Counted from the first letter of the stretch, positions 7,433 to 15,357 are shown. The stretch is DNA of 38,927 nucleotides from Cellulosimicrobium cellulans (GCF_024124905.1 NZ_JAMXST010000008.1:1-38927), one strand, 5' to 3'. A program made the numbers and translations. Notes: a model not told the origin generated them from the sequence alone.

Positions 7433-7903
7433 CTACGTCCTGCTGATCCCCAGCGCACGGAGGTCGGGCGGGCGGTCCGGGAGCGCGGTCCGCACGTCGA
7501 GCACGGGCGCGGCACCGCGCGTCGGGTGCCACGGCGTCCGACGGCGCAGCGCGGCTCGCGCGGCCAGCGTCACCAGCGCGACGAGCACCATGAGGCACAG
7601 CGGCCCCGTGCCGCCGTGCGCGTCCGCTCCCGCCGAGAGGGCCGGACCTGGCCCGGAGGCTGGCGTGGCGTCGTCCCGGCCGAGCCCGGAGGCAGCCGTG
7701 CCGGCGTCCAGGCCGAGCGTGGTGGCGGCGTGCGGGGACTCGCCGTCCCGGGCGAAGGTGCCGCCTGACGCCGTCGGACCGTCGAGGGCGACCGGACCGC
7801 CGTGCGCGGGTCCGACGTCGGGCAGCGCGACGCCGTGGTGCGTGCTGCTCCCCGCGAGGACGTGCATCCACAGCACCGCGGCCGCCAGCAGTCCCACGAG
7901 CAC
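7433..7903 (-). CDS. DUF6153-like two-helix membrane protein
   Basis: A protein of about 156 residues. A first membrane helix (LVGLLAAAVLWMHVLAG) opens it, a Gly/Ala/Asp-rich linker of about 80 residues follows, then a second helix (GPLCLMVLVALVTLAARAAL) and a basic tail. This layout, with His/Met near the first helix and in the linker, matches the actinobacterial DUF6153 family that often sits next to DUF305 genes; function unknown. The start is uncertain: GTG 7903 is the first start codon before the helix in this frame, GTG 7897 is the alternative, and the GAGGAGG site is 14 bases away. It lies between copB and the DUF305 gene. Confidence 0.65.
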   Translation of the reverse strand: MLVGLLAAAVLWMHVLAGSSTHHGVALPDVGPAHGGPVALDGPTASGGTFARDGESPHAATTLGLDAGTAASGLGRDDATPASGPGPALSAGADAHGGTGPLCLMVLVALVTLAARAALRRRTPWHPTRGAAPVLDVRTALPDRPPDLRALGISRT

Positions 7904-7935
7904 GACCGCCGACCACGACCCTCCTCGTCCGCGAG

Positions 7936-7982
7936 CACGAGGTTGCCGTCGTTCTCGCGGCGAGAACGACACCAACCTCGTG
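7936..7982 (-). repeat. Palindromic hairpin, family 'GAGCACGA' copy B, after copB
   Basis: CACGAGGTTG (7936-7945) pairs with CAACCTCGTG (7973-7982), and GTCGTTCTCGC (7948-7958) with GCGAGAACGAC (7960-7970), with a two-base mismatch between. It begins 14 bases after the copB stop and resembles the hairpin at 6709-6761. Confidence 0.7.
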
Positions 7983-7995
7983 ATCGGCAGCGAGG

Positions 7996-10317
7996 TCACC
8001 GGGAGGCGAGCCGCGCCGGGTCGAGGTCGATGCGGCGCAGGAGCTGCGCGTTGAGCGCCACGATGACCGTCGAGGCGGACATGAGGATCGCGCCCACGGC
8101 CATCGGCATGACGAACCCGACCGGCGCGAGCACGCCCGCGGCGAGGGGCACGGCCGCGATGTTGTAGCCCGCGGCCCACCACAGGTTCTGCTGCATCTTG
8201 CGGTAGGACGCGTGCGACAGCTCGATGATCGACAGGACCGCGCGCGGGTCGGAGCTCGCGAGGATCACCCCGGCCGACGCGATGGCGACGTCCGTGCCCG
8301 CGCCGATCGCGATGCCGACGTCCGCCTGGGCGAGCGCCGGGGCGTCGTTGACGCCGTCGCCGACCATCGCGACGACGCGGCCGTCGTGCTGGAGCTCCGC
8401 GACCTTCGCGTCCTTGTCCTCGGGGCGCACGCCCGCGAACACCTGGTCGATGCCCAGCTCGCGCCCGACCGCGCGGGCGACGGGCTCGGCGTCGCCCGTG
8501 ATCATGACGACCTTGATGCCGCGCCGGTGCAGGGCGTCGACGGCCTCGCGCGACTCGGGACGGATCGCGTCCGCGAGGGCGAACGCGCCCACGACCTCGC
8601 CCGCCGCGTGCCCGTGGCCCTCGTGAGCACCCGTGCCCGGACGGGCCGTGGCGGGCGAGGCCACCACGTGCAGGACGGTCGCGCCGTCGTGCGCCCAGGC
8701 TTCGGCGTCGGGCAGGGGGTCGAGCCCGCGCTCGCGCAGGAGCGCGGGGCCGCCGACCGCGACGCGGCGCATACCTCCGGCGGTCGGGACGGTCGCCTCG
8801 ACGCCGACCGCGGTGAGCGACCGGAAGTCGGTCGCCTGCGGGACGTCGATCTCCCGCTCGGACGCACGGTCGACGATCGCCCGCGCGAGCGGGTGCTGGC
8901 TGTCGGCCTCGGCCGCGGCGGCGAGCGCGAGGAGCTCGTCCTCGGTCGTGCCGCCCGCGGTCGCGAGGTGGGCGACGACGGGCTCGCCCGCCGTCAGCGT
9001 CCCGGTCTTGTCGAACAGGACCGTGTCCACGGTGCGCATGCGCTCCAGCGCGAGGCGGTCCTTCACCAGGACGCCGGCCTTCGCGGCGCGCTCGGTCGAG
9101 AGCGAGACGACGAGCGGGATCGCGAGGCCCAGGGCGTGGGGGCACGCGATGACGAGCACGGTGATCGCGCGGATCAGCGCCTGCTCGGGCGTGCCGAAGA
9201 CGAGCCACAGGCCGATCGTCAGGGCTGCCGCGCCGAGCGCGTACCAGAACAGCCAGCCGGCGGCGCGGTCGGCGAGGCGCTGGGTCTTGGTCGAGGACGC
9301 CTGGGCGTCGGCGACGAGCCGCTGGATGCCCGCGAGCGCGGTGTCCTCGCCCACGGCCGTGATCCGCACGCGCAGCGCGTCGTCCGTCGCGACGGTTCCG
9401 GCGACGACGGCGTCCCCGACGGCACGACGCACGGGCCGCGACTCCCCGGTGATCATCGACTCGTCGACGTCCGCCGACCCGGACGCGACCTCGCCGTCCG
9501 CGGGGACGCGCCCGCCCGGGCGGACGACGACGAGGTCGCCCACGCGCAGGTCCGTCGGCGCGACCGTCGTCACGCTCCCGTCCTCGGCGACCCGCTCCGC
9601 CTCGTCCGGGAGGAGTGCCGCGAGCGAGTCGAGCGCCGACGCCGTCTGGGCGAGCGAGCGCATCTCGAGCCAGTGGCCGAGCAGCATGATGACGACGAGG
9701 AGCGCGAGCTCCCACCACACGTCGAGCTCGTGCGCGAGCAGCCCGAGGCTCGCCCCGAGCGAGGACACGAACGCGACCGTGATCGCGAGCGAGATGAGCG
9801 TCATCATCCCGGGCTTGCGACCGCGGAGCTCGCCCACCGCGCCCGTGAGGAACGGCCGTCCGCCCCAGAAGAAGATGACCGTGCCGAGCACGGGCGAGAC
9901 CCAGGGCAGCCACGCGGCGTCGGGGAGGTCGTAGCCGAGCAGCATCGCGAACATCGGGCTCAGCGCGACGGTCGGCACCGCGAGGACGAGCATGACCCAG
10001 AACAGGCGCCGGAACTGCCCGACGTGGTCGCCATGACCTCCGTGGCCCGTCATGTCGTGCCCGGCGTGGCCCCCGTGGCCGGACATGTCGTGCCCGGCAT
10101 GGTCGTCGTGGTCAGGCATGTCGTGCCCGGCGTGCGCGTCGTGCTCGGCGTGGCCCGCGCGGTCGTGCTCCGCGTGCGCGTGGGCCGGCGCGTGCGCGGC
10201 GGGTGCGGGGGCGTCGTGGTGGGCGTGCGCCCCCTGGTGGGCGTGCGCCCCCTGGTGCGCGTCGTCGGTGCCCGGACCGGGCCCGTGCCCGTGGTCATGC
10301 TCCGTACGGTGGTCCAC
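7996..10317 (-). CDS. copB: Copper-exporting P1B-type ATPase, CopB type, with His-rich N-terminus
   Basis: A 773-residue heavy-metal ATPase that pumps copper out of the cytoplasm. The first 100 residues hold no CXXC domain but a His/Asp/Gly/Met-rich region with repeats such as HAGHDM. Eight membrane segments follow. Diagnostic motifs are ITGES (actuator loop, T290-S293), CPH in the sixth helix (Cys392; CopB type, where CopA has CPC), DKTGT with the phosphorylated Asp436, HP in QHPLAR, GDGVND, and MSASTVIVALNAQLL in the last helix. GTG 10317 has GGGAGGAGG seven bases upstream. A CsoR-like palindrome lies just upstream of the gene, and the DUF6153 and DUF305 genes follow. Cu(I) against Cu(II) preference cannot be decided here. 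Confidence 0.93.
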   Translation of the reverse strand: MDHRTEHDHGHGPGPGTDDAHQGAHAHQGAHAHHDAPAPAAHAPAHAHAEHDRAGHAEHDAHAGHDMPDHDDHAGHDMSGHGGHAGHDMTGHGGHGDHVGQFRRLFWVMLVLAVPTVALSPMFAMLLGYDLPDAAWLPWVSPVLGTVIFFWGGRPFLTGAVGELRGRKPGMMTLISLAITVAFVSSLGASLGLLAHELDVWWELALLVVIMLLGHWLEMRSLAQTASALDSLAALLPDEAERVAEDGSVTTVAPTDLRVGDLVVVRPGGRVPADGEVASGSADVDESMITGESRPVRRAVGDAVVAGTVATDDALRVRITAVGEDTALAGIQRLVADAQASSTKTQRLADRAAGWLFWYALGAAALTIGLWLVFGTPEQALIRAITVLVIACPHALGLAIPLVVSLSTERAAKAGVLVKDRLALERMRTVDTVLFDKTGTLTAGEPVVAHLATAGGTTEDELLALAAAAEADSQHPLARAIVDRASEREIDVPQATDFRSLTAVGVEATVPTAGGMRRVAVGGPALLRERGLDPLPDAEAWAHDGATVLHVVASPATARPGTGAHEGHGHAAGEVVGAFALADAIRPESREAVDALHRRGIKVVMITGDAEPVARAVGRELGIDQVFAGVRPEDKDAKVAELQHDGRVVAMVGDGVNDAPALAQADVGIAIGAGTDVAIASAGVILASSDPRAVLSIIELSHASYRKMQQNLWWAAGYNIAAVPLAAGVLAPVGFVMPMAVGAILMSASTVIVALNAQLLRRIDLDPARLASR

Positions 10318-10332
10318 CGTTCCTCCTCCCAG

Positions 10333-10349
10333 ATACCCCTAGGGGGTAT
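10333..10349 (-). promoter_or_regulatory. CsoR-type copper operator upstream of copB
   Basis: ATACCCCTAGGGGGTAT is a near-perfect 17-base palindrome of the kind bound by the copper-sensing repressor CsoR, placed 16 bases before the copB start. No csoR gene is in the window, so the regulator would act from elsewhere. Confidence 0.75.
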
Positions 10350-10389
10350 GCTCTGCCCACGATCATGCCCCGCCATGTCCGATTCGTCA

Positions 10390-10403
10390 ACCCCCTCGGG
10401 GGT
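10390..10403. promoter_or_regulatory. Second C5-G5 palindrome upstream of copB
   Basis: ACCCCCTCGGGGGT repeats the core of the CsoR-like site 57 bases further upstream but lacks the outer AT/TAT bases. It may be a weak second operator or a chance hairpin. Confidence 0.3.
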
Positions 10404-10425
10404 GTCGTGGGCCGACGCAGGACAG

Positions 10426-10465
10426 CCCGTGCGCCGCTCGGCGGGAGAGCCGAGCGACGCACGGG
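10426..10465 (-). terminator. Hairpin between the DUF993 gene and copB
   Basis: CCCGTGCGCCGCTCGGC (10426-10442) pairs with GCCGAGCGACGCACGGG (10449-10465) over 17 bp with one mismatch around loop GGGAGA. It lies about 150 bases after the DUF993 stop and separates that operon from copB. Confidence 0.7.
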
Positions 10466-10612
10466 CCGCGAGAGGGTGGGCCTGAGCGGGCCCGGTGGTT
10501 CGTCGGGTGCCGGTCGGGAGCCGTCAGGTGCGGCAGGGCGTGGCGGGCGGAGCGGTCGGCCACGGCCGCGACGGCGCGGCGTGCGTCGGGAGCGAGCCGC
10601 ACGCCACGGTGG

Positions 10613-11899
10613 TCACGCCGCCGCCCCGTGCGCCTCGAGGAACGCGCGCGTCCGGCGTGCGGCGAGGTCCGGGTCGAGCAGCAGCCCGGCGCGGTCGGCG
10701 AGCCGGACGAGCGCGACGAGGTGCGCGACGGAGCGCCCCGACTGCAGGCCGCCGACCATCTGGAACGCGGGCTGCGTGCCGTTGAGCCACGACAGGAACG
10801 CGATCCCCGTCTTGTAGTAGTGCGTCGGCGCGGCGAACACGTGGCGCCCCAGCGCCTCCGTCGACGCGAGGATCGCGTGCGCGCGGTCGGGGTGGCCGGC
10901 GTCGAGCGCGCCGAGCGCCGTCGACGCGGCGGGGTAGATCGCCGCGAAGATGCCGAGCAGCGCGTCGGAGTGCGCCCGGCCGTCGCCGACCACGAGCTCC
11001 GGGTAGTGGAAGTCGTCGCCCGTGTAGAGGCGCACGGCGCCTCCTGCGGCGGGGTCGAGCGCGGCGAGGCGGGCGCGCAGGCCCTTCTCGTGCGAGGCGT
11101 CGAGCAGCGACACCTTCACGCCGTCGACGCGACCCTGGTGGGCGCGGACCAGGTCGACGAACACGTCGGTGGCCGCGGCGACGTCGTCGCCCGTGCCCCA
11201 GTACCCGGCGAGCGCGGGGTCGAACATCGTCCCGAGCCAGTGCAGGATCACGGGCGCGTCGGCCTCGGCGAGCACGGCGTCGTAGACGCGCGCGTACTCC
11301 TCGGGGGAGCGGGCGACGCGGGCGAGCGCGCGCGACGCCATGACGACCACCTGGGCGCCCGCGTCCTGGACCACGTGCACCTGCTCGCGGTACGCGTCGG
11401 CGACCGCGGCGAGCGCGGCGGGGTCGCCCCGCTCCCAGCCCGCGACGACGGCCGGGTCGAGCTGGTCGGTGCCCGCGCCGCACGCGACGCGACCGCCGAC
11501 GGCTCGCGCCTCGGCCGCCGACCGGCGCACGAGCTCCCGGGTCGCGGCCCAGTCGAGGCCCATGCCGCGCTGGGCGGTGTCCATCGCGTCGGCGACGCCC
11601 AGCCCGTGCTCCCAGAGCCGGTGCCGGTAGGCGAGCGTCGTGTCCCAGTCGACGACGGCGGGCGCGCCGGGCACGTTCTCCGCGCCCACCCGCGGCACGA
11701 CGTGCGCGGCCGCGAAGGCGACGCGCGACGTGAAGGGCGCGGCCGGCGTCGTCCACGGGCCGGGCACGAGCAGCTCGCGCACCTCGGTCCCGGCCACGCG
11801 GCCGTCGTCGGCGAAGCGGGGCAGGCGTACGACGGCGCCGCTGCCGTCCCGGTCGCGCAGCTCGCGCGCGCCGGGGGCCTCGGTCGTCGGCGCGGTCAC
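10613..11899 (-). CDS. DUF993 protein, dihydrodipicolinate synthase/aldolase-like
   Basis: A 428-residue protein of the DUF993 group, annotated elsewhere as 'dihydrodipicolinate synthase family'. The TIM-barrel region is recognisable: VVVMASRALAR, VILHWLGTMFDPALAGYWG, and RVDGVKVSLLD, where Lys262 is the natural candidate for the Schiff-base lysine; GDDFHYPEL follows. The exact reaction is not known; aldol cleavage of a keto-sugar acid or similar compound would suit the neighbour. GTG 11899 overlaps the stop of the oxidoreductase gene by four bases (GTGA), so the two are translationally coupled and should act in one pathway under the LacI-type regulator upstream. Confidence 0.85.
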   Translation of the reverse strand: MTAPTTEAPGARELRDRDGSGAVVRLPRFADDGRVAGTEVRELLVPGPWTTPAAPFTSRVAFAAAHVVPRVGAENVPGAPAVVDWDTTLAYRHRLWEHGLGVADAMDTAQRGMGLDWAATRELVRRSAAEARAVGGRVACGAGTDQLDPAVVAGWERGDPAALAAVADAYREQVHVVQDAGAQVVVMASRALARVARSPEEYARVYDAVLAEADAPVILHWLGTMFDPALAGYWGTGDDVAAATDVFVDLVRAHQGRVDGVKVSLLDASHEKGLRARLAALDPAAGGAVRLYTGDDFHYPELVVGDGRAHSDALLGIFAAIYPAASTALGALDAGHPDRAHAILASTEALGRHVFAAPTHYYKTGIAFLSWLNGTQPAFQMVGGLQSGRSVAHLVALVRLADRAGLLLDPDLAARRTRAFLEAHGAAA

Positions 11900-13062
11900 A
11901 GCACGATCTCCGGCACGTCGAGGCGGCGGCCCTCGGCGGACGAGCGGAGCCCGAGCTCGGCGAGCTGGACGCCGCGCGCGGCGGAGAGCAGGTCGTAGCG
12001 GTGCGGGCGGCCGGCGGCGACGTCGCGCAGGAACTCCTCCCACTGGGCCTTGAAGCCGTTGTCGAGGTCGGCGTTCGCGGGGACCTCGAGCCACTGGTCG
12101 CGGAACGGCTCGGTGACGGGGAGGTCCGGGTTCCAGACGGGCTTGGGGGTGTGGGCGCGCTGCTGCGCGACGCACCGGCGCAGGCCGGCGACGGCGGAGC
12201 CGTGCGTGCCGTCGACCTGGAACTCGACGAGCTCGTCGCGGTAGACGCGCACGGCCCACGACGAGTTGATCTGCGCGACGACCGGGTCCCCGCCCGGCGT
12301 CTCGACCTCGAAGATCCCGTACGCGGCGTCGTCGGCGGTCGCGGCGTACTCCCTGCCCTGCTCGTCCCAGCGCGTGGGGATGTGGGTCGTGGTCTGCGCG
12401 GTGACCGTCCGCACCGACCCGAGGACGCCCTCGAGCACGTAGTTCCAGTGGCAGAACATGTCGGTCGTCATGCCCCCGCCGTCCTCGGCGCGGTAGTTCC
12501 ACGAGGGGCGCTGTGCGGCCTGGTGGTCGCCCTCGAACACCCAGTAGCCGAACTCGCCGCGCAGGGACAGGATGCGGCCGAAGAAGCCCTCGTCGACGAG
12601 GCGGCGGAGCTTCACCAGGCCGGGCAGGTACAGCTTGTCGTGCACGACGCCGGCGGTCACCCCGGTCTCCTCGCGCAGCCGCGCGAGGTCGACCGCCTCG
12701 GCGAGCGTCTCGGCCGTCGGCTTCTCGGTGTAGACGTGCTTGCCCGCCTGCATCGCCATGGTGAGCGTCTTGGCGCGCAGAGCCGTCATCGAGGCGTCGA
12801 AGACGACGTCGGTCGCCGGGTCGACGATCACGCCGGCGAGGTCGGTGGTCCAGTGCTCGACGTCGTGCTGCGCGGCGAGCTCGCGGAGCCTGGTCTCGTT
12901 GCGCCCGACGAGGACCGGCTCGACCTGGAGGCGCGTGCCGTCGGAGAGCTCGACGCCGCCCTGCTCGCGGATCGGCAGGATCGAGCGGACGAGGTGCTGG
13001 CGGTACCCCATGCGGCCGGTCACGCCGTTCATCGCGATCCGCAGGGTTCGGGTGGTGGTCAT
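11896..13062 (-). CDS. Gfo/Idh/MocA-family NAD(P)-dependent oxidoreductase
   Basis: A 388-residue dehydrogenase of the Gfo/Idh/MocA family, which oxidise or reduce sugars, inositols and related polyols. The Rossmann start (RIAMNGVTGRMGYRQH) replaces the usual GXGXXG with GVTGRMG. The family catalytic-loop motif EKPTA is present at about residues 114-118, followed by VVHDKLYLPG and a long C-terminal beta domain with YWVFEGDHQAAQRPSWNYR. ATG 13062 has GGAG five bases upstream. It is the first gene of a two-gene operon with DUF993, and its promoter region carries a LacI-type operator. The substrate cannot be assigned. Confidence 0.88.
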   Translation of the reverse strand: MTTTRTLRIAMNGVTGRMGYRQHLVRSILPIREQGGVELSDGTRLQVEPVLVGRNETRLRELAAQHDVEHWTTDLAGVIVDPATDVVFDASMTALRAKTLTMAMQAGKHVYTEKPTAETLAEAVDLARLREETGVTAGVVHDKLYLPGLVKLRRLVDEGFFGRILSLRGEFGYWVFEGDHQAAQRPSWNYRAEDGGGMTTDMFCHWNYVLEGVLGSVRTVTAQTTTHIPTRWDEQGREYAATADDAAYGIFEVETPGGDPVVAQINSSWAVRVYRDELVEFQVDGTHGSAVAGLRRCVAQQRAHTPKPVWNPDLPVTEPFRDQWLEVPANADLDNGFKAQWEEFLRDVAAGRPHRYDLLSAARGVQLAELGLRSSAEGRRLDVPEIVL

Positions 13063-13102
13063 CGAGACTCCGTCGTCGGTCGGGCCCCCGGCAGGGCGGC
13101 GG

Positions 13103-13120
13103 GCGGAATGCGCTTTCCGC
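13103..13120 (-). promoter_or_regulatory. LacI-family operator before the oxidoreductase operon
   Basis: GCGGAATGCGCTTTCCGC is an 18-base near-palindrome with the central CG typical of LacI-family sites (only one symmetric pair mismatched). It lies 41 bases before the oxidoreductase start and just after the LacI gene's stop. A weaker GGGGAGCCGTTTTCCC follows at about 13129. Confidence 0.65.
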
Positions 13121-13160
13121 GAGCGTAGGGGAGCCGTTTTCCCGCGTCAACAGGGGTGCG

Positions 13161-14219
13161 TCAGAGCGGAGGCGTGGACTCCCGGAGCACGACCTCGCCC
13201 CGGACCACGACCCGCTGCGGCGCGGCGTCGTCGTCGGACGGGGCGAGCGAGGGCGCGAGCGCGAGCGCGAGCGCCTGCTCCCCGACCTCGGCGAGCGGGA
13301 TGCGGACCGTCGTGAGCGCCGGCGTGACGTCGCGCAGGGTCACGATGTCGTCGAAGCCCGCCACGGCGACGTCCTCGGGGACGCGCAGGCCCGCCTCGCG
13401 GGCCGCGGCCATCGCCCCCACCGCCATGACGTCGTTCACCGCGAAGACGGCGACGGGCGGGGTGCCCCTGCCGCGCAGACCCTTCCCCAGGCGGTCGAGC
13501 AGCTCGCTCATCCCGCCGTGGCCGCCGTCGCGCGTGAACGCGCACTCGACGACCGCGTCCGCGGCGACGGGCGAGCCGAGGGCGGCCAGCGCCTCGGTGA
13601 AGCCGCGCGCCCGGTCGACCGCGGTGCGGTGGCCCCCGGGCCCCGCGAGCACGCCGAACGCGCGGTAGCCCAGGCCGTGCAGGGCGCGCGCGAGGTCCGC
13701 GGCGCCGTCGGTGTTGGCGATCTCCACCGCGGGGAGGTCGCCGAGCGGCTGGCCCACGAGCGAGACCCCGCCCCCCGACGCGCGGTAGCGCTCGAGCGCG
13801 CCTCGCAGCGCACCGTCGGCGTCCTCGGTGAGCCGCCCGCCGCCGAGCACCACGGCCCGGGCGCGCTGGCGGTCCATGAGCTCGACGAACGCGCGCTCCC
13901 GCTCGGGCGAGTGCCGTGTGCTCGTCAGCGTGACGATGAGCCCGTCGCGGTCGGCCGCGTCGGCGACGCCCGCCGCGAGGGACGAGAAGTACGGGTCCGC
14001 GATGTCGTGCACCACGAGGCCCACGCTCGTCGTGCGGCCGCGCGCCATGGCCTGCGCGCTCGGGTCCGGCGAGTAGCCCAGCCGGCGGGCCGACGCGAGC
14101 ACCCGCTCCCGCAGGTCGGGGCGCACCGTGCGGTTCGCGCTCCCGTTGATCGCGCGGGAGGCGGTCGCGAGGGAGACGCCGGCGTCGCGCGCGACCTCGC
14201 TCAGGGTGGGTCCGGGCAC
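13161..14219 (-). CDS. LacI-family transcriptional regulator
   Basis: A 352-residue repressor. The N-terminal helix-turn-helix reads TLSEVARDAGVSLATASRAING, with the hinge helix near residues 50-62 (LGYSPDPSAQAMARGRT); the remainder is the periplasmic-binding-protein-like effector domain (VGLVVHDIADPYFSSLAAGV, FAVNDVMAVGAM, VAVAGFDDI). The effector is probably a sugar or polyol used by the adjacent Gfo/Idh-DUF993 operon. The start is GTG 14219, six bases after a TAGCCT -10 box, so the mRNA is probably leaderless. A palindrome with central CG just upstream of that box suggests autorepression. Confidence 0.92.
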   Translation of the reverse strand: MPGPTLSEVARDAGVSLATASRAINGSANRTVRPDLRERVLASARRLGYSPDPSAQAMARGRTTSVGLVVHDIADPYFSSLAAGVADAADRDGLIVTLTSTRHSPERERAFVELMDRQRARAVVLGGGRLTEDADGALRGALERYRASGGGVSLVGQPLGDLPAVEIANTDGAADLARALHGLGYRAFGVLAGPGGHRTAVDRARGFTEALAALGSPVAADAVVECAFTRDGGHGGMSELLDRLGKGLRGRGTPPVAVFAVNDVMAVGAMAAAREAGLRVPEDVAVAGFDDIVTLRDVTPALTTVRIPLAEVGEQALALALAPSLAPSDDDAAPQRVVVRGEVVLRESTPPL

Positions 14220-14225
14220 GGACCC

Positions 14226-14247
14226 AGGCTAGCGGGACCGCTCCCGC
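14226..14247 (-). promoter_or_regulatory. Leaderless -10 box and adjacent LacI-type operator of the lacI-family gene
   Basis: On the minus strand TAGCCT (14226-14231) is followed by six bases and the GTG start. Immediately upstream, GCGGGACCGCTCCCGC (14232-14247) is a near-palindrome with central CG, placed between -10 and -35, where a bound repressor would block transcription. Confidence 0.55.
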
Positions 14248-14332
14248 AGCCCGGGTGGGCCGCGCCCGGAGCGGCTACGTTCGGGAGGACCGCCCACCGA
14301 GCCGCACGGCCGACGAGCCGCAGGAGGACCCG

Positions 14333-14815
14333 ATGACGTCTCATGGCGCAGCACCCGCACCCGGCACGACGGCGCTCCTCGCCCGGGCGCTCGCGCTCGG
14401 CGTGGCCGCGGGGTCGCGCAGCAGCCTCGGCGTCGCGGCGCCGGTGCTCGGCGGCTGGGTCGGGGGCGACGGCCCGGGTGTTGTCGGCGTGCTCGTGCGC
14501 GGCACGGCCGCTGCCGGGGTCGCGGGCGAGCTGGTGGGCGACAAGCTTCCGCAGACGCCGAGCCGCCTCGACCCGCCCGGACCGGTGTTCCGCCTCGCGA
14601 GCGGGGCGCTGGGCGGAGTCCTGCTGGCCCGACGCCGCTCGGGTCCCGCGGGCGTCGTCGCCGCCGCGGTCGCCGGCGCGGCGGGGGCCGCCGCCGGGAC
14701 GTGGGGCGGCGCGGCGTGGCGACGCCTCGCCGTCGGGTCGCGTCCCGACTGGCCGGGCGCCGTCGCGGAGGACGCCGTCGCGCTCACCCTCGCGGCACTG
14801 GCGGTGCGGCGCTGA
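14333..14815 (+). CDS. DUF4126-like small membrane protein
   Basis: A 160-residue Ala/Gly-rich hydrophobic protein with four or so short membrane segments. The first carries GVAAGSRSSLGVAAPV, the loop then has GDKLPQTPSRLDPPG, and GGVLLARR, GAAGAAAGTWGGAAWRR and a last hydrophobic helix follow; this pattern matches the DUF4126 family, whose function is unknown. The ATG at 14333 has AGGAGG five bases upstream, which rules out the earlier start at 14255. A candidate TACGTT -10 box is at 14276. It is divergent from the LacI regulator and appears to be a single-gene unit. Confidence 0.75.
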   Translation: MTSHGAAPAPGTTALLARALALGVAAGSRSSLGVAAPVLGGWVGGDGPGVVGVLVRGTAAAGVAGELVGDKLPQTPSRLDPPGPVFRLASGALGGVLLARRRSGPAGVVAAAVAGAAGAAAGTWGGAAWRRLAVGSRPDWPGAVAEDAVALTLAALAVRR

Positions 14816-14820
14816 CGACC

Positions 14821-14839
14821 CGCCGAACCCGGGGTCGCC
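14821..14839. repeat. Dispersed repeat 'CGCCGAACCCGGG', single copy
   Basis: CGCCGAACCCGGGGTCGCC directly follows the DUF4126 gene. The same core recurs at 22652, 22682 and 22700-22712 (inverted), and in the lutB tail at 35989-36106. Confidence 0.55.
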
Positions 14840-14905
14840 GGGCACGGCCGAGCACCGGTGACGCGAGAACCCGGGTGCGGCGCGACGGAGGTCGCGCGCC
14901 GTCGC

Positions 14906-15238
14906 TCAGGCGTCCGGGATGCTCGTCACCGTCGTGAGGAGGAACGCCGAGTCCTCGAGCGCGCCCACCGCGTGGCGCTCGTGCGTGAGGACGCGCAGCT
15001 CGCCGGTGCCCAGCTCGACGTCGCCCTCGCCGAGCGCGGTGACGCGGACCCGGCCGCGCAGCACCTGGATCGACGCCGCGGGCGGCGAGTTGTGCTCGCC
15101 GAGCTCGACGCCCGCGCGCAGCGCGAGGATCGTCTGACGCAGGGGGCCGTCGTGCAGCACGACCTCGGCGCTGCGCCCGTTCGGGGAGGTCCGGGCGTGG
15201 GTGAGGTGGGCGTCGGTGAGAAGGTCGACGTTCGTCAT
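14906..15238 (-). CDS. Small cupin-domain protein
   Basis: A 110-residue single-domain cupin. The beta-barrel segments are clear: TILALRAGVELGEHNSPPAASIQVLRGRVRVTALG is the first cupin motif region and LGTGELRVLTHERHAVGALEDSAFLLT the second. Potential metal ligands are the His in GEHNSP and the His in THERHAV. Such proteins may bind metals or small molecules; without partners the role is unknown. ATG 15238 has GGAG five bases upstream. It is divergent from the kinase-like gene, with about 120 bases between. Confidence 0.82.
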   Translation of the reverse strand: MTNVDLLTDAHLTHARTSPNGRSAEVVLHDGPLRQTILALRAGVELGEHNSPPAASIQVLRGRVRVTALGEGDVELGTGELRVLTHERHAVGALEDSAFLLTTVTSIPDA

Positions 15239-15357
15239 CGGGGCTCCGACCTGTCGGGGAGCTCCATCATGCCGCGCCGGGCGACGCGGTGCGCGTCCCG
15301 GTGGCGCGCCGGGGGGTGTGGTGGTGATCCGCGGCCCTGTCGGGAAGAGTGACGGTC

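Noticed and set aside
10025-10260. CRISPR-like direct repeats
   Set aside because: The repeats are in-frame His-rich codons of copB, unequal in length, with no spacers.
8212-10485. 757-codon plus-strand frame opposite copB
   Set aside because: Antisense shadow of a clear P-type ATPase; composition is typical of a shadow frame in GC-rich DNA.
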